DNA from: Cudoniella acicularis
Lineage: Eukaryota; Ascomycota; Leotiomycetes; Helotiales; Helotiaceae
DNA length: 38,007 nucleotides
Direction of reading: 5' to 3'
Assembly (NCBI GenBank): GCA_013054445.1
Contig: JAAMPI010000434.1
Coordinates: 1 to 38,007, forward strand
The notes beneath the pieces were generated by a model. That model was not told the DNA's origin and did not search any database. It worked only from the letters and a program-made list of their open reading frames with translations. Shown here piece by piece: positions 1 to 10,116 of the stretch. The position numbers were made by a program, and so were the translations under genes. Positions within the stretch are counted from its first letter, which is position 1, and the number at the start of each line of letters is the position of its first letter.

Positions 1-440
1 CTTAGGCTACTACTTCTTAATAACTTTAGTAGTAGCGCTATTAACCCGTATAGAGTCGATATAGAGTTGCTTTTTAGTCTTAAGAATAGGATTACGTCGT
101 AGGAAGCTAGCTATCTATCGCTTTCCTAGCGGTGCTGCGTCCCCCCTAGCCTATAAGATCCGCCCCGCAAAAGCTTTGATCTGTCTATGTGTTAGTGTAA
201 GGCCTAGGCTCTCCTGGGTTAAAACCCACTCCGTTAGACGCTCTTCTTAGACCGTAGAGAGCCTTTGCTAAGGTATATGAGCTTCTTGCCTCGAAATATA
301 GTCGTTTATGCGGTGCTAAAGTGTAGAGCGTGGTATACCAAATTCTAACCCCGTATTTTTTAGTGACATGCTATTTGCTATTACATTTAGCGCTCTCTAG
401 ATGTCTTCTTTGGTGTAAGTAGGCTTTATGATAGGTCCTA
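1..440 (-). pseudogene. RIP-mutated pogo/Fot1-type transposase, N-terminal half
   Basis: On the minus strand one frame from about 440 down to the left edge reads as a psq-type helix-turn-helix (YTKEDI...RALNVIANSMSL, then FGIPRSTL) followed by a CENP-B/Tc5 helix-turn-helix (EERLTEWVLTQESLGLTLTH, then ...QIKAFAGRIL...APLGKR...FLRRNPILKTK). This order is typical of fungal Fot1/pogo DDE transposases, which cut and paste their own DNA. The frame holds about eight stops and no frameshift. Several sit where Gln is expected (after KEDI, after RSTL, before EERL), so CAA or CAG became TAA or TAG, the change made by RIP at CpA. The catalytic DDE domain would lie left of the window. The copy is dead. 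Domain recognition is from memory of the family and no search was run. Confidence 0.8.
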
Positions 441-1499
441 GGAGTCTCTAAAGTTTAAGGGATTTTAATTTAAAAATGATTAAATTATTTAAAGTTTTGT
501 AGGTGGTGTGTGTTGTTGCGGTGAGCTAAGCGAGGGTGCCCACTACTGGGGGGTAACTTACTATATACCTGTGAAACAGTATATTGGCAGTGAGGCCCTT
601 AAAGCAGAACGGCGCGCTGCGGAACAACAACAAAGCTCTTTGAACGGGAACCGTGATATTGTAAACGGACCAGCGTAGGGAGAAGTCTTAGCCTTTTCTA
701 ATATGTAAAATCGGCAAAAACAATACAGACTACTAAGAACCCCTGGTTCTAGAACCACGAAGGAGATATACTATACAACTCCACCTTCCTACCTCACTAT
801 AGCCAACTTTGGTCTCGAGAACTCGGCACAATGCCATTCGAAAAGATCGCCTCAATACCACCTTCTGAGGGTCCAGGTCCAAGTACCAACTACGGCAATG
901 ATATGCAATGGCATTTCGCTATTTTCAAGGACCTTACAACTGAGCACTCAAAAATGCTCCGGACTGGAGTGCAAAATGGGACAGCTGGGGCGAAACCGAA
1001 TAGTTACGAAACCGAAGCGACAACCTGGCTACTCGCTGTTTACTATCAATTTTACCTGGGGGAGAAAAACATATGGAAGAAGGGTGATATTTTCGTGTAT
1101 GTTTTGGTGGAATTGCGGTCCTATTATATATAAATGCTGACGTTGTTAATAAGCTTCGTACAAATTATTCAGTAAGAGCCCGGGTCTCAGGGACCGTTTA
1201 TTGTTATTAGAAGTTGGTAGACATGTATACAAACTTGCTGTAAATCAATAGTATTTGCTCAGATAGTCAGGAATGAGGTCAAAGGCTTAGAAGGATGTAA
1301 CCTAGAAACGGAGCTTCGAATGGCCGATGGGGAGATAGGGGTTTTAGCTGTGTCCTCTTCAAAGATTACTGGTCTGGAGAGAATTCTGGTCTTTTGGACG
1401 CCACGATATATAGGGTACGATTAGAATAGCAACAACTTTGCATACACCAATTAAGTTATGCAGCGCCACAGGTCGCATGCGACTTCCTAATTAAGCCTA
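441..1499. other. Gene-poor stretch next to the transposase relic
   Basis: No supported gene. Short open frames around 831-1133 (plus) have no recognisable domain, splice structure or family resemblance. The part up to about 560 may be the non-coding end of the transposon, but no terminal inverted repeat can be paired inside the window. Confidence 0.4.
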
Positions 1500-1910
1500 G
1501 TAGCAGAACTTAACGATTTAATTAAAAAAATATTATCTTATTAGATCGGTGAAACTATTCGGCAAAAGACCGACTAATAAAAGCGCTCGTATAATCAGCT
1601 AGTTCAGCCTCCTAACGCTTAAGTAAGCGTTCCTATTCGTTAGTATCTAATAAATCGTAGAACTCGGTAATTTCGAAGAAGCGGGTCCTAATTTAGCCTA
1701 GTACTTCACTCGTAACAAGCTTGGCCTCTAAATTACGTGATAGTCCCCTAACTTAGTTATCCTCTATCTCTATAAGGCTATAACTAATATAAACCTCGAA
1801 CCTTAATTTATTAAATAAATTTATAAACTTTACCTAATTAGGTTTCTTAATAAAACTAAGATAAAAAGCGTAAATCATATACTAATAAGACAGCTAATAT
1901 AAACATATAA
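1500..1910 (-). repeat. Dispersed repeat, copy A (heavily AT-shifted)
   Basis: This stretch aligns base by base, in the same orientation, with 16200-16620. Shared landmarks are AGACCGAC at 1568 and 16282, GAAGCGGGTCC at 1678 and 16391, and CTCGTATAATC against CTCGTATAGTC. Where the copies differ, copy A mostly carries T for C or A for G, as expected if copy A took more RIP. The minus strand of copy B is largely open, so the repeat is probably a coding relic. Copy A continues as AT-rich DNA to about 2200 with no counterpart beside copy B. The family is not recognised. Confidence 0.75.
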
Positions 1911-2416
1911 ATCAGTAATTGTATAATATATTAGTAGGTAGCTAGAACTCTTTACCTAATTTAGCTAGAGCCTTAGCTACCTTGATTTCGTCTAATAAGA
2001 AGAGTTAGATTTAATATTAGAACTCTATAAGCTATAGGTACTTGAGTATTATATTAAGCTTTTTATTCGTCTAATTATATATCGCCTTTTTAATATACAT
2101 ATTATATTATTTAGTATATTATATAATTAGGCTAATAATCCCTATAAGCGAATATTATGGACGAATTATAAGCTTCGTAATCTTAGCTAAGCTTTTAAGC
2201 GACGAGAAGAAGTTCGGTGCTGGTAATTCGGTATGTGCCTCTTGATCTTGAGATTTCTCATCTTCGGCGTCAAAATCCTACCCCGCCACTCTGCCTCGGA
2301 ATCCCCGATCAACACCATCCTCAATCTCTCTGCTACTTGCAGCAATTGCCAACACTTCATCATCCCTTCCCCTTCCCCTCATACACCACTAACACCCCCC
2401 ACAGGCCTCCAAACCC

Positions 2417-2704
2417 GGCGTCGAAGGCCAACATCTCACCAAAGTCGATGACATCGTCAAGCCTAACACAGTTGGAAAAGAAGTCGGCAGCGTAATCTCC
2501 GAACAACGCTAAAAGATAGAGCTAAAGATGACGTAAAAAGACTCCGCTACTAAGTGCAACACCACACAAAGCATCGTGGCTGATTTCGAGCGTAGAGCTG
2601 CTAGTCCGGATCAGAAGATTTTAGCGACAATAAAGAGAGTACTTAGTATTAAGCTGCGGGGAAATAATATTGGAGCTCCGCGGTTTGGCCCGAAGAAGAA
2701 GTAG
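2417..2704 (+). pseudogene. Short coding relic, unrecognised
   Basis: One frame from about 2417 to the TAG at 2702-2704 reads [20 protein letters not shown], then [11 protein letters not shown], a TAA, KIELKMT, a TAA, and [11 protein letters not shown]...FGPKKK. The two TAA codons sit where CAA (Gln) would fit, matching the mutation style of the larger relics nearby. The text looks coding (mixed polar composition, charged lysine-rich end) but I do not recognise the family. The 5' part (about 2220-2416) is pyrimidine rich and may include an intron ending in CCCACAG near 2403. Treat this as a probable 3' gene fragment. Confidence 0.35.
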
Positions 2705-3849
2705 ATGTTGGGTGGTGTTTTCAAGTAGGATGAATGAACTAGGGGGGGACAAGGGGGCTTGGATTGATGAATAGGGTGGAAATTCTGTTTTGGTGGCGAG
2801 CGAGTAAGCAGCGCGTCTTTTAGGGAGACAGTCACTCATGCGGTTATGATCATAGAAGTCAGTACACCCAAGAAGACACAGAATAGAAGACGTAAAAGTC
2901 GATTCATGAATACATTCGTTGTTTTCTACTCGTTTCCCCGCCTTCTCCCCAAGAGCAAGTAGCAACCCATTGATGGCAGGGAACAGAGAATTGAAGACTT
3001 ATAAAATCGAATCACGAATATAACCTAATTCGTTCGCTGATTTCTACCTCTGTCTCTCTTTTCACAACATCCATCTCCATCTCGCTCCTTTTCCTCGGCC
3101 TCGAACGCCATCTCAAACCACCAATCCCAATTCCAATTTTAGACCCACGCACTCCCACAAATCAATTCGGACTCAAGACGAAAATTAAACACTTATTTAC
3201 AACAATACACCCACTCTCCCGGCCCAAAGCATCCAAAGCACTCAAACCAAACACTCAAACCAAAAACAGCAACCGGCCAAATCTACCTAACAGTATCTAG
3301 ATCTACCTAAGGATATCCAGAGAGCCCTGAGCGCGATATCTAATACAAGATATAAAACTACAGTCTACAGTACTACTTTAACTCTACAAGTCTCTAATTC
3401 TACAACCCTCTGCTTTAAAGCCTAGAGTCTAGAGATGTCTGTTAAATTACTTGAATTGCTAAGTGATTACTCGATTTCATATTACAATTAGGCATACAGT
3501 TATCACAAGAGGATAGATAGAATCTGGCTTTATAGAATAAATAGGTTTTGCTTTTGCTCACGTGGGAGTTTAGTTAACAAGAGCAAGGGCGTGTAGTGAT
3601 CTATGATCTTCTTTTGTTCATTCGTGGATTTCTTCTATCTATCTACCCACTGTATCCATAAACAGCATCTATCCATCTCGTCTTTTTTTTCAAATCCAAG
3701 CAGGGGGTATCAAGTGCCGGGTATCCAAATAGGCACTCCCATCCAATCCAATCCAAAACTCCAAAACACCAGTATACACACCCATCCCTCATCGATACTC
3801 AAACACACACACTCAAACCTCCCTAATCCCCGCAGCAATACACAACTCC
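2705..3849. other. Intergenic, C/A-rich stretch
   Basis: No gene supported. Plus-strand open frames here (for example 3603-3920) are low-complexity Ser/Pro/His/Asn translations of C/A-rich DNA. Their right end overlaps the antisense of the Cdt1-like relic. Confidence 0.4.
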
Positions 3850-5110
3850 CTAACCCTCTCCCCCAATCCTACCCTTCCTATTCACCACCACTGCTTCCAT
3901 CTTCCCACCTCCCATTTTAATAATGCTGACTCATTCAGGTGCAACCCCACTAGCAAACAGCCTCACACAATTTGCGCCTTCTTCCTTAGACATTGGATTC
4001 CGGGCTGAATCTCTGACTTTACTTAGCACCGTTAGTAATGTGAACGAGATACGAGTTTGGCCGATAGAGGAGGAGGTACTGAGATGTGTTAAAACCGCAG
4101 CGACTTCTTTGACTTTTTGTAAGGCGGCTTTACGAGTTAAAGCTTCTTTTGATGACGGTGGTAGTAGATTGGAGAGCGTTTGCTGTTTTTAGCGGAGGCA
4201 TTCCAGAAATGTGGGTTTTGTGCCGGCGGTCGAGGTAGATGTTTGGATTTCCTGCGCTTTCTTCGCTTCTGTTTCTTTCTTGATGATAATTCCTGCTTTT
4301 AGATCTTCTAGTCTGCGCTGTCCTTTTATGAGCAGAGACATCTTGAATAGTGAGGGACAAGTCGTGATAGATTCCATTGGCAGATTGGCGATGAATTCCT
4401 TTATGGTAATTTCCTCCTCGTTTTTTCCGCTTTCCCAAGAAGCCTTCAGTCCCGCTACGAATATTTCGTTCAAGAGGTTCTCGTTGACGGATCTTGCGAG
4501 GCGTCTAGCTTTTTGACTGGTAAATTGTATTTCGATACATATTTTCCCGTGTCTGTAATCTGATAGTGTGAGTTGTGATATTCGTACGTCCTTCTTCCCT
4601 TGTTATGAGATATAGGCATTTATAATACCGAGAGACCAGCGGATATCTTCTAGCGTAACGCTTCGTTTTCCCTACGTTCATGCTATATTCGGGTAGAGAT
4701 TTCGTAAATCGGCAGGGGAGTAGGTCCTATTAGAAGCATAATAAAGCGGCAATATAGTAAGGAATGCTGCGTGTAGATTTATAAGGTCGAGTAATTCGGT
4801 AGGGAGGTCTTGTGGTGATAATAGTGTATCCAAATCGAGAAGTGATGTTTTCGTAGAATTAGAATTGAGTGGTGATCGCGTAGGGGTTTTCGAAGAAAGA
4901 AAGATTCGATCGAGGATGGTGGTAGCTCCTTTGGTTGGAGTTTCAATCGATTGCGGTGATGTGCGGTTGAGAATTGGCTTTCGTGGTGTTTGTGGTACCT
5001 TCTGCACAGGCTTTGCTTTCGCTGCTGTCAAAGGCTTCACATCCCTTCCTTTAATTGCCGCAGATGAAATTGAGACATCCCTGGTAGAGAAAGCGTTAGG
5101 CGTCAGCCAA
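3850..5110 (-). pseudogene. Cdt1-like replication licensing factor, RIP-inactivated
   Basis: One minus-strand frame runs without frameshift from about 5110 to 3850. Its N-terminal part reads TPRKPILNRTSP and LPTELLDLINLHAAFLTILP...SPADLRNLYPNIA, then GKRSVTLEDIRWSLGI. The C-terminal part reads RKAALQKVKEV...LSTSSSIGQTRISFTL, then MSKEEGANCVRLFASGVAPE and EAVVVNR, which I match to the winged-helix end of fungal Cdt1-like proteins that help load MCM at replication origins. Stops lie at 4678 (TGA), 4672 (TAG), 4603 (TAA), 4189 (TAA), 3931 (TGA) and 3850 (TAG). Several sit where Trp, Arg or Gln is expected (AxGK for AWGK; APExV for APEWV). About 420 codons remain and the far N-terminus is missing at the NLR junction. 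A working Cdt1 gene must exist elsewhere, so this is probably a duplicated copy. Confidence 0.68.
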
Positions 5111-5139
5111 TAATTAGCGCATGTTCGGCGTGTGCGCCA

Positions 5140-7564
5140 GTGATGGTACAGAAGGCGCCGGGGCCAGGGTTGATGAACTACTTCCCGTGCCTGGTTATCC
5201 GGGGCATATGCGACTACTCAGATTCACACAAGAACAAGGAGTGGCAAGGGTATGCAGCAATGACGGCAGCTGCTTATGCAAAGAATCTGCTCCGTCGGGT
5301 TTCCCTTAATAAAGTAGAGGCTGAAAAGAGAATTATTGATATTGTATCGGGTTGTGAGTTTTTCTCAAGCCTCTAGCGAGTTATTAGCGTGCTTCTAACA
5401 ATTTATTAGTTTCCGACACTTTATCTAGAACTGAAGCAAATGTTGGAATAGTGAGATCGAAATTGGACAGAAATGAAGACCTCAAGGTTCTTAACTGGCT
5501 TACGGCAGTCGACTACGGTCCTCAACATAGCGGCTTCCTCAAAAGGCGACGACCAGAAGCTGGCCAATGGCTCTTAGATTCAGAAGAGTACCAAACATGG
5601 CTAAACAGTGACAAGCAGACCTTGTTCTGTCCAGGTATTCCAGGGGCGGGAAAAACAATTCTCACAGCGACTGTCATCGACGACCTCAGCACAAAATTTC
5701 AAGATAATGCCGATATTGGGATTGCGTACTTTTATTTCAATTACAAGAAAGTCGTCGATAAGCAAAATGTGGAAGACCTGCTGTCGAGTCTACTAAAACA
5801 GCTGGGTCAAGAACGGCCCTCCCTACCAGGGAGTGTGAAAGCTCTCTATGACCAACACAAAAGCAAACGGACGCGACCATCAATTGAAGATCTCTTGAAA
5901 ACTCTCCAATGTCGCTGTTATGTATTCGAGAGTCTTCATCCTTGTCGACGCGCTTGATGAATGTCAAATGTCTGATGGCTGCTAAGCGAGATTCCTGTCC
6001 GAGATTTTCACCCTCTAAGCCACAACTAGGGCAAACCTCTTTGCAACTTCACGACATATATCAAATATCGAGAGAAGGTTTAAGGAAAGTATACAACTGG
6101 AGATCCGTGCTAGTGAGGCAGACATACGAAAATATCTCGACGGCTAAGTGTACTGGCTGCCAGGTTTTATAACTCGCAGCCTAGAAATGCAACAGGAAAT
6201 CAAGGCTATAATTTTGAAGGCTGCTAACGGGATGTATTGAGTTCCTCCTATATGCGAAACAATACGTGGATTAACATGTTCTTAGGTTCTTGCTCGCTCA
6301 ACTCCATCTCAATTCCTTAATCGGGAAGAGAGCGCCGAAGGCTACCCGGGCCGCCTTGCAGATACTTCCAACGGGAACCGAAGCATATGAGTTTGCATAT
6401 AACGACGCTATGGAGAGAATTGAAGGACAGGGCGAGGACCGGGAAGAACTTGCTAAGCAGGTGCTTTCCTGGATCATTTGTGCAAATAGGCCGCTAAACA
6501 CGTCGGAGCTTAGACACGCGTTTGCAGTAGAAGTCGGCCAGGCTGAGCTAGATATGGAGAACCCGCCAGAGATCGAAGACATGGTTTCCGTGTGTGCTAG
6601 GTTAGTTGCGGTTGGCGAAGAAAGCAGAATCATCCGCTTAGTCCATTACACAACGCCAGAATACTTCAAGGTGGCACGGGAAAAGTGGTTTCCAAATGCA
6701 GAGATTTACCTCGCGACAATTTACGTTACATACCTCTCATTTGACGACTTCAATAGCGGATATTGTTAAACGGACGAGTTTGAAAGACGACTTTAAGTAA
6801 ATAAGCTATATGACTACGCCTCACGTAATTGGGGACATCATACTCGAGCGGCCTCCGCGTTCATTCCCGAAGTCAACGGCTTTCTCGAGAAAAAGGCTCA
6901 AGTAGAGGCATCGAGCCAAGCACTACTAGCCGGGAACGGATGGCAGAGATATCGCAAACGGGCTATGACAGGGCTCCAGTTAGCTGCGTACTTTGGGGTT
7001 GAGCTTGTTAAGTTGCTTTTTGTGAGGGGAGCGAATGTGAGGGAGGCTACTTCTGAAGGACGAACGCCACTACTCTGGGCCTCTGGAAGTGGGCATATCG
7101 AGGTCGTCTGGCTACTGCTCGAGAAAGGGGCCGATATAAACACGATTGACATAAGCTCAGAATTCTTAGATACGCCATTCATCCGGGCTTCTGATAGAGG
7201 GCACGTCGATGTCACCCAGCTGCTACTTGAGAAGGGGGTCGATGTGAACGCGGATATCCTTGGCGGACAGACGCCACTGCTCTGGGCCTCTGGCAATGGG
7301 CATATCAAGATCGTCTGGCTACTGCTTGAGAAAGGGGCCGATATAAACGAAGCTTGTACAAGTGAATTAACGCCACTATTTCAGGCTTCTTATAGCGGGC
7401 ATATTAAGGTCGTCTGGCTACTACTCGAGAAGGGGCCTAATGCGAACACAGCTGATATAAATAGATTTATATCACTACCCACAGCTTCTGATGAAAGGCA
7501 AGTTGATATCACTAAGCTACCGATTACTGTTCAAGAGGAGAGTCGATATAATAGTAGTAAATAA
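5140..7564 (+). pseudogene. 5'-truncated PNP-NACHT-ankyrin NLR, RIP-inactivated
   Basis: Fungal NLRs of this type are cytoplasmic sensors in allorecognition or immunity-like death. Only the last 60-odd residues of the phosphorylase (PNP_UDP) domain remain ([20 protein letters not shown]). A 56-bp intron (5354-5409; GTGAGT, TTCTAAC, TTAG) leads into RSKLDRNEDLKVLNWL and the NACHT domain: Walker A GIPGAGKT at 5635-5658, Walker B VFILVDALDEC at 5932-5964. A 52-bp intron (6234-6285) restores [10 protein letters not shown]. The LVHYTT...YDYA...NWGHH linker and about six ankyrin repeats follow to the TAA at 7562. Damage consists of an apparent 2-nt loss near 5909 and five TAA codons (5983, 6016, 6145, 6767, 6794), each where Gln is expected. 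That is CAA to TAA, the RIP pattern. The missing 5' end abuts the Cdt1-like relic near 5110-5135. Confidence 0.85.
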
Positions 7565-8341
7565 GCATGTCGATATTATTAAGTAATTTATATCTTTTAT
7601 ATTTTTATAACTTTGAATTTTTTATAAAGAGAAGCGGGTTTGGAGAAGCAATGTCAGCTGGTTATGTCTGAATCCTTGGGAATATATCACTCGGAAGCAA
7701 GAGAAGAAAACAGAAGGCCGTATATAAAATCATCAAGTGGTATTCAGACTGATGCCAGTTTCGCGAATATATGGGCTTGCTTATAACACTTGAAAATAAA
7801 CAAATAACTACGAACTCAAATTTGCCTAGACATGTAAAATAAAAAACATCTATAATACCTTAATAAACGCCAAATGTAAATTGTCTTAAAATCTCCCTTA
7901 ACGTTTAGAAATCCGCAGCGTCGTAACCACATACCAGAAGCCCACGAGATTTCTACTCCGCACTCCCCGCACCCACCCAAAGCTCATCTCCTACCCACCA
8001 CCCAATCACCACCCAATCACTGTCTCCTCAACCCTAAAGAAAAGAATATAACTCACTTTTAAGTAATAGGCGTTAAATCATAAGGTCCTTATCTACTTAA
8101 ACTCTCGTGGCTTACGCTATACCTCAGCCGCATTTTCTTTTCTGTCAACGTTAACCACCAGTTATTGTTAGTATGTATTTGAGGGATGAATCCCCTATTT
8201 TTTGAGTTTGCCCGATTTAGTTCTTTGCTTTGATTTTAGAAAGAGAAGAAAAGACACTTATTTTGATAGATTATTACTCTATAAATACTCCGATTCGATC
8301 GAGAAGTTAGTTGAAATTGACAAAAAAGGACGGAGAGAAAG
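7565..8341. other. Intergenic region
   Basis: No gene seen. The DNA is AT-rich after the NLR stop. A TATAAATA box lies near 8280, about 60 bp before the orphan exons at 8342, and could be the surviving promoter of that fragment. Confidence 0.4.
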
Positions 8342-8720
8342 ATAGCCGCAGATACAGCCTCGTCTCAGGTTGGTGAATTGCCGCTTATTGTTACGGGGAA
8401 AGTACGCTCTCCTCTCCTCTCCTCCCCCCGCCACCCTCCCTTTCCCTTTCCCTTTCTCTCTCGTCTTCTACTCTTCGCCTCTATAAAACCGTTTAATCAC
8501 AAAACTAACTCAAAACAGGGGGTTAACATGCGCGCATTCATCGATCAGGTATGCGCCTTTCCTCTCCCCTTCTCCCTCCCTCTCTTCTGCCTCAACCTTG
8601 GGCTAACATAATAAACCTAAAAGAACAAGTCCCCTGACTTCCCAGGCGATAAACAGGTCGACATAACCTACAATGGCACCCCAGGCTCTTTCCTCCTTGC
8701 TATTCCGAATCATTGGTATT
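8342..8720 (+). pseudogene. Orphan 5' exons of an unrecognised gene
   Basis: Three exons join in one frame: 8342-8401, 8519-8548 and 8657 to about 8720. They are separated by introns 8402-8518 (GTACGC ... ACTAAC ... CAG) and 8549-8656 (GTATGC ... CTAAC ... CAG). The joined text reads AADTASSQVGELPLIVTGK, GVNMRAFIDQ, then VDITYNGTPGSFLLAIPNHW. It loses sense where the stop of the convergent regulator gene begins (8700) and ends at a TAA near 8742. The first codon is ATA (AAGATAGCC), which may be a former ATG changed by G to A; this is inference. Two canonical introns that keep the frame argue for real coding ancestry, but I do not recognise the family. Probably a truncated, dead gene. Confidence 0.45.
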
Positions 8721-9723
8721 GCGTACATCCTCTACACTAACTCCCAAATCCTCACCCCATTCCTCCATACCCATTTCCCAAATCCACCCTTTATTCGTAA
8801 CCGGCAACGAAGCCAATAAAGGTACTAATTCGGTATACCCATCTCTCTCACTACAATAATAACTTCTTAGAAACACAGAAGTGAGAATCGTGCGTCGAAT
8901 ACTTTCTTTCACGATCCATTCTTGGAAGGTAGTTGTGGCTGGAGGTAGTTCGAAGTAAGCTGTTTGAAGAGCGATGGTCCATTTGTTTAATAGTGGGAAG
9001 GAGGTTTCTGCGTGGAACTTTTGTTGTGCGGTTGAGTGGGAGGAGAAAAGGCGGATGAGTTGATAGATTATGAGTGCTTGGACGGAATGGAGGATTGAGA
9101 GAGGTGAGTAGAAGGTTTGAGGTGAGGTCGTGATAAGTGTTCTGAGGTGGGAGTCTAGGATGCTGAAAGTGGAGGGCGAGGATAGGATTGCCAGGGCGCT
9201 GACTGAGAGAGCGGATTGGAGGGGCGAAGGGATTGGTGGCGTTAGAGTGGAGTGATGGATGAAAAAGGTACGGCTTTGGAGGGCGAGGGAGGAGATATTG
9301 GCGTGCAGGTAGGTGGCCATGTAGGATTTGTGGAGAGCTGACGGGACGAAGCGCGAGGGGATAGAGAAGGAGGTGTTCAGGGGTACAGCGATATTGAATG
9401 GTACTTCGTGGGTAGAGAACGGTAGAGAGGTGACGAGGTCTTTGGCTGGAGAAATGACATTTACTGATTCGTGGGAAGAGGATAGTGGACCAGAAGCTTC
9501 GGCTTCCTTGTCGTTCCTCCCCTTCACCTATTGTCCATCAGTAAGAGTAACGATATGAAGACTCGTCTGAAGTGTGTTTGCCACGCACATATTCACACTT
9601 CAAATTTCTCTTGACGCACATCCCACAGCGGGGCAGTATCAAATCACATCTTCGCTTCGAGCCCACGCAAGCTTGACACGCCTTCCTCCTTCTCAGACTA
9701 TGGTGTACAATCGTTTTCTTCAT
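8700..9723 (-). CDS. Zn2Cys6 fungal transcription factor
   Basis: Two exons (9723-9589 and 9527-8700) give a 320-aa protein. The 61-bp intron 9588-9528 has GTGCGT, CTGAT and ATAG and is needed to join the frames. Residues 16-43 carry the six-cysteine cluster C-x2-C-x6-C-x6-C-x2-C-x6-C (C16, C19, C26, C33, C36, C43) preceded by RRRK, a DNA-binding domain for CGG-type sites in the nucleus. The rest is a helical C-terminal region with LIIYQLIRLFSS and KESIRRTILTSVF, of the kind found in small ascomycete Zn2Cys6 regulators. No stop interrupts it, so it looks functional despite broken neighbours. It diverges from the gene at 10117, and the 393-bp shared promoter contains CGG-AATT-CCG palindromes that could be autoregulatory. 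Its target pathway is unknown. A degraded relative lies at 19703-20679. Confidence 0.85.
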
Positions 9724-9748
9724 CGCGACTTATTTTCTTCGTATTCCT

Positions 9749-9760
9749 GCGGAATTCCGC
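9749..9760. promoter_or_regulatory. CGG-AATT-CCG palindrome, candidate Zn2Cys6 site
   Basis: The perfect 12-bp palindrome GCGGAATTCCGC lies 26 bp upstream of the regulator's start codon. Two CGG triplets facing each other are the classic target layout of dimeric Zn2Cys6 proteins. Related GGAATTCCGC (9856-9865) and CCGAATTCCGAATTCG (9961-9976) lie in the same divergent promoter. Binding by the adjacent regulator is inferred. Confidence 0.45.
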
Positions 9761-10116
9761 TTCGAAATGAGAGAGTTGTTGAGATCACGGACGATGTAGG
9801 GAATTTGATGTCTCGCCGAGAAAGTTTAAGTGGGGCGTCGATCAGCTGTGCCGCTGGAATTCCGCAAAACGGTGGAATTGGTAAGCATCAGCATCAAGAA
9901 GCAAGGTCCAACATTCAGTATTATGACCACTTTCTGACCTAGAAATGAAGGGCGAGTCGTCCGAATTCCGAATTCGTGGGAATAAACTACCCGATATGTC
10001 CGTGTATCTATGTATATATATCCTCACTCAGTCCTCTTCTCTTGAATTGCTATCAGCAGCTCCCTCTTCATCAATACATTCACATCGACTCTAATTCCAA
10101 TCATCAATCCGTGAAA

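Noticed and set aside
561..1140. Open frames on both strands (561-758 minus, 831-1133 plus)
   Set aside because: No domain, no splice structure and low-complexity or ordinary random translation; they lie in decayed repeat DNA.
2217..2495. Pro/His/Thr-rich plus-strand open frame
   Set aside because: It is the C-rich sequence read in a different frame from the better-supported relic at 2417-2704.
3603..4192. Plus-strand open frames 3603-3920 and 3923-4192, and 4211-4516
   Set aside because: The last two, and the right end of the first, are antisense to the Cdt1-like relic; the rest of 3603-3920 is low-complexity C/A-rich DNA with no protein-family sense.
6298..7308. Minus-strand open frames across the NLR
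   Set aside because: Antisense shadows of the NACHT/ankyrin region; the long one at 6898-7308 simply mirrors the ankyrin repeats.
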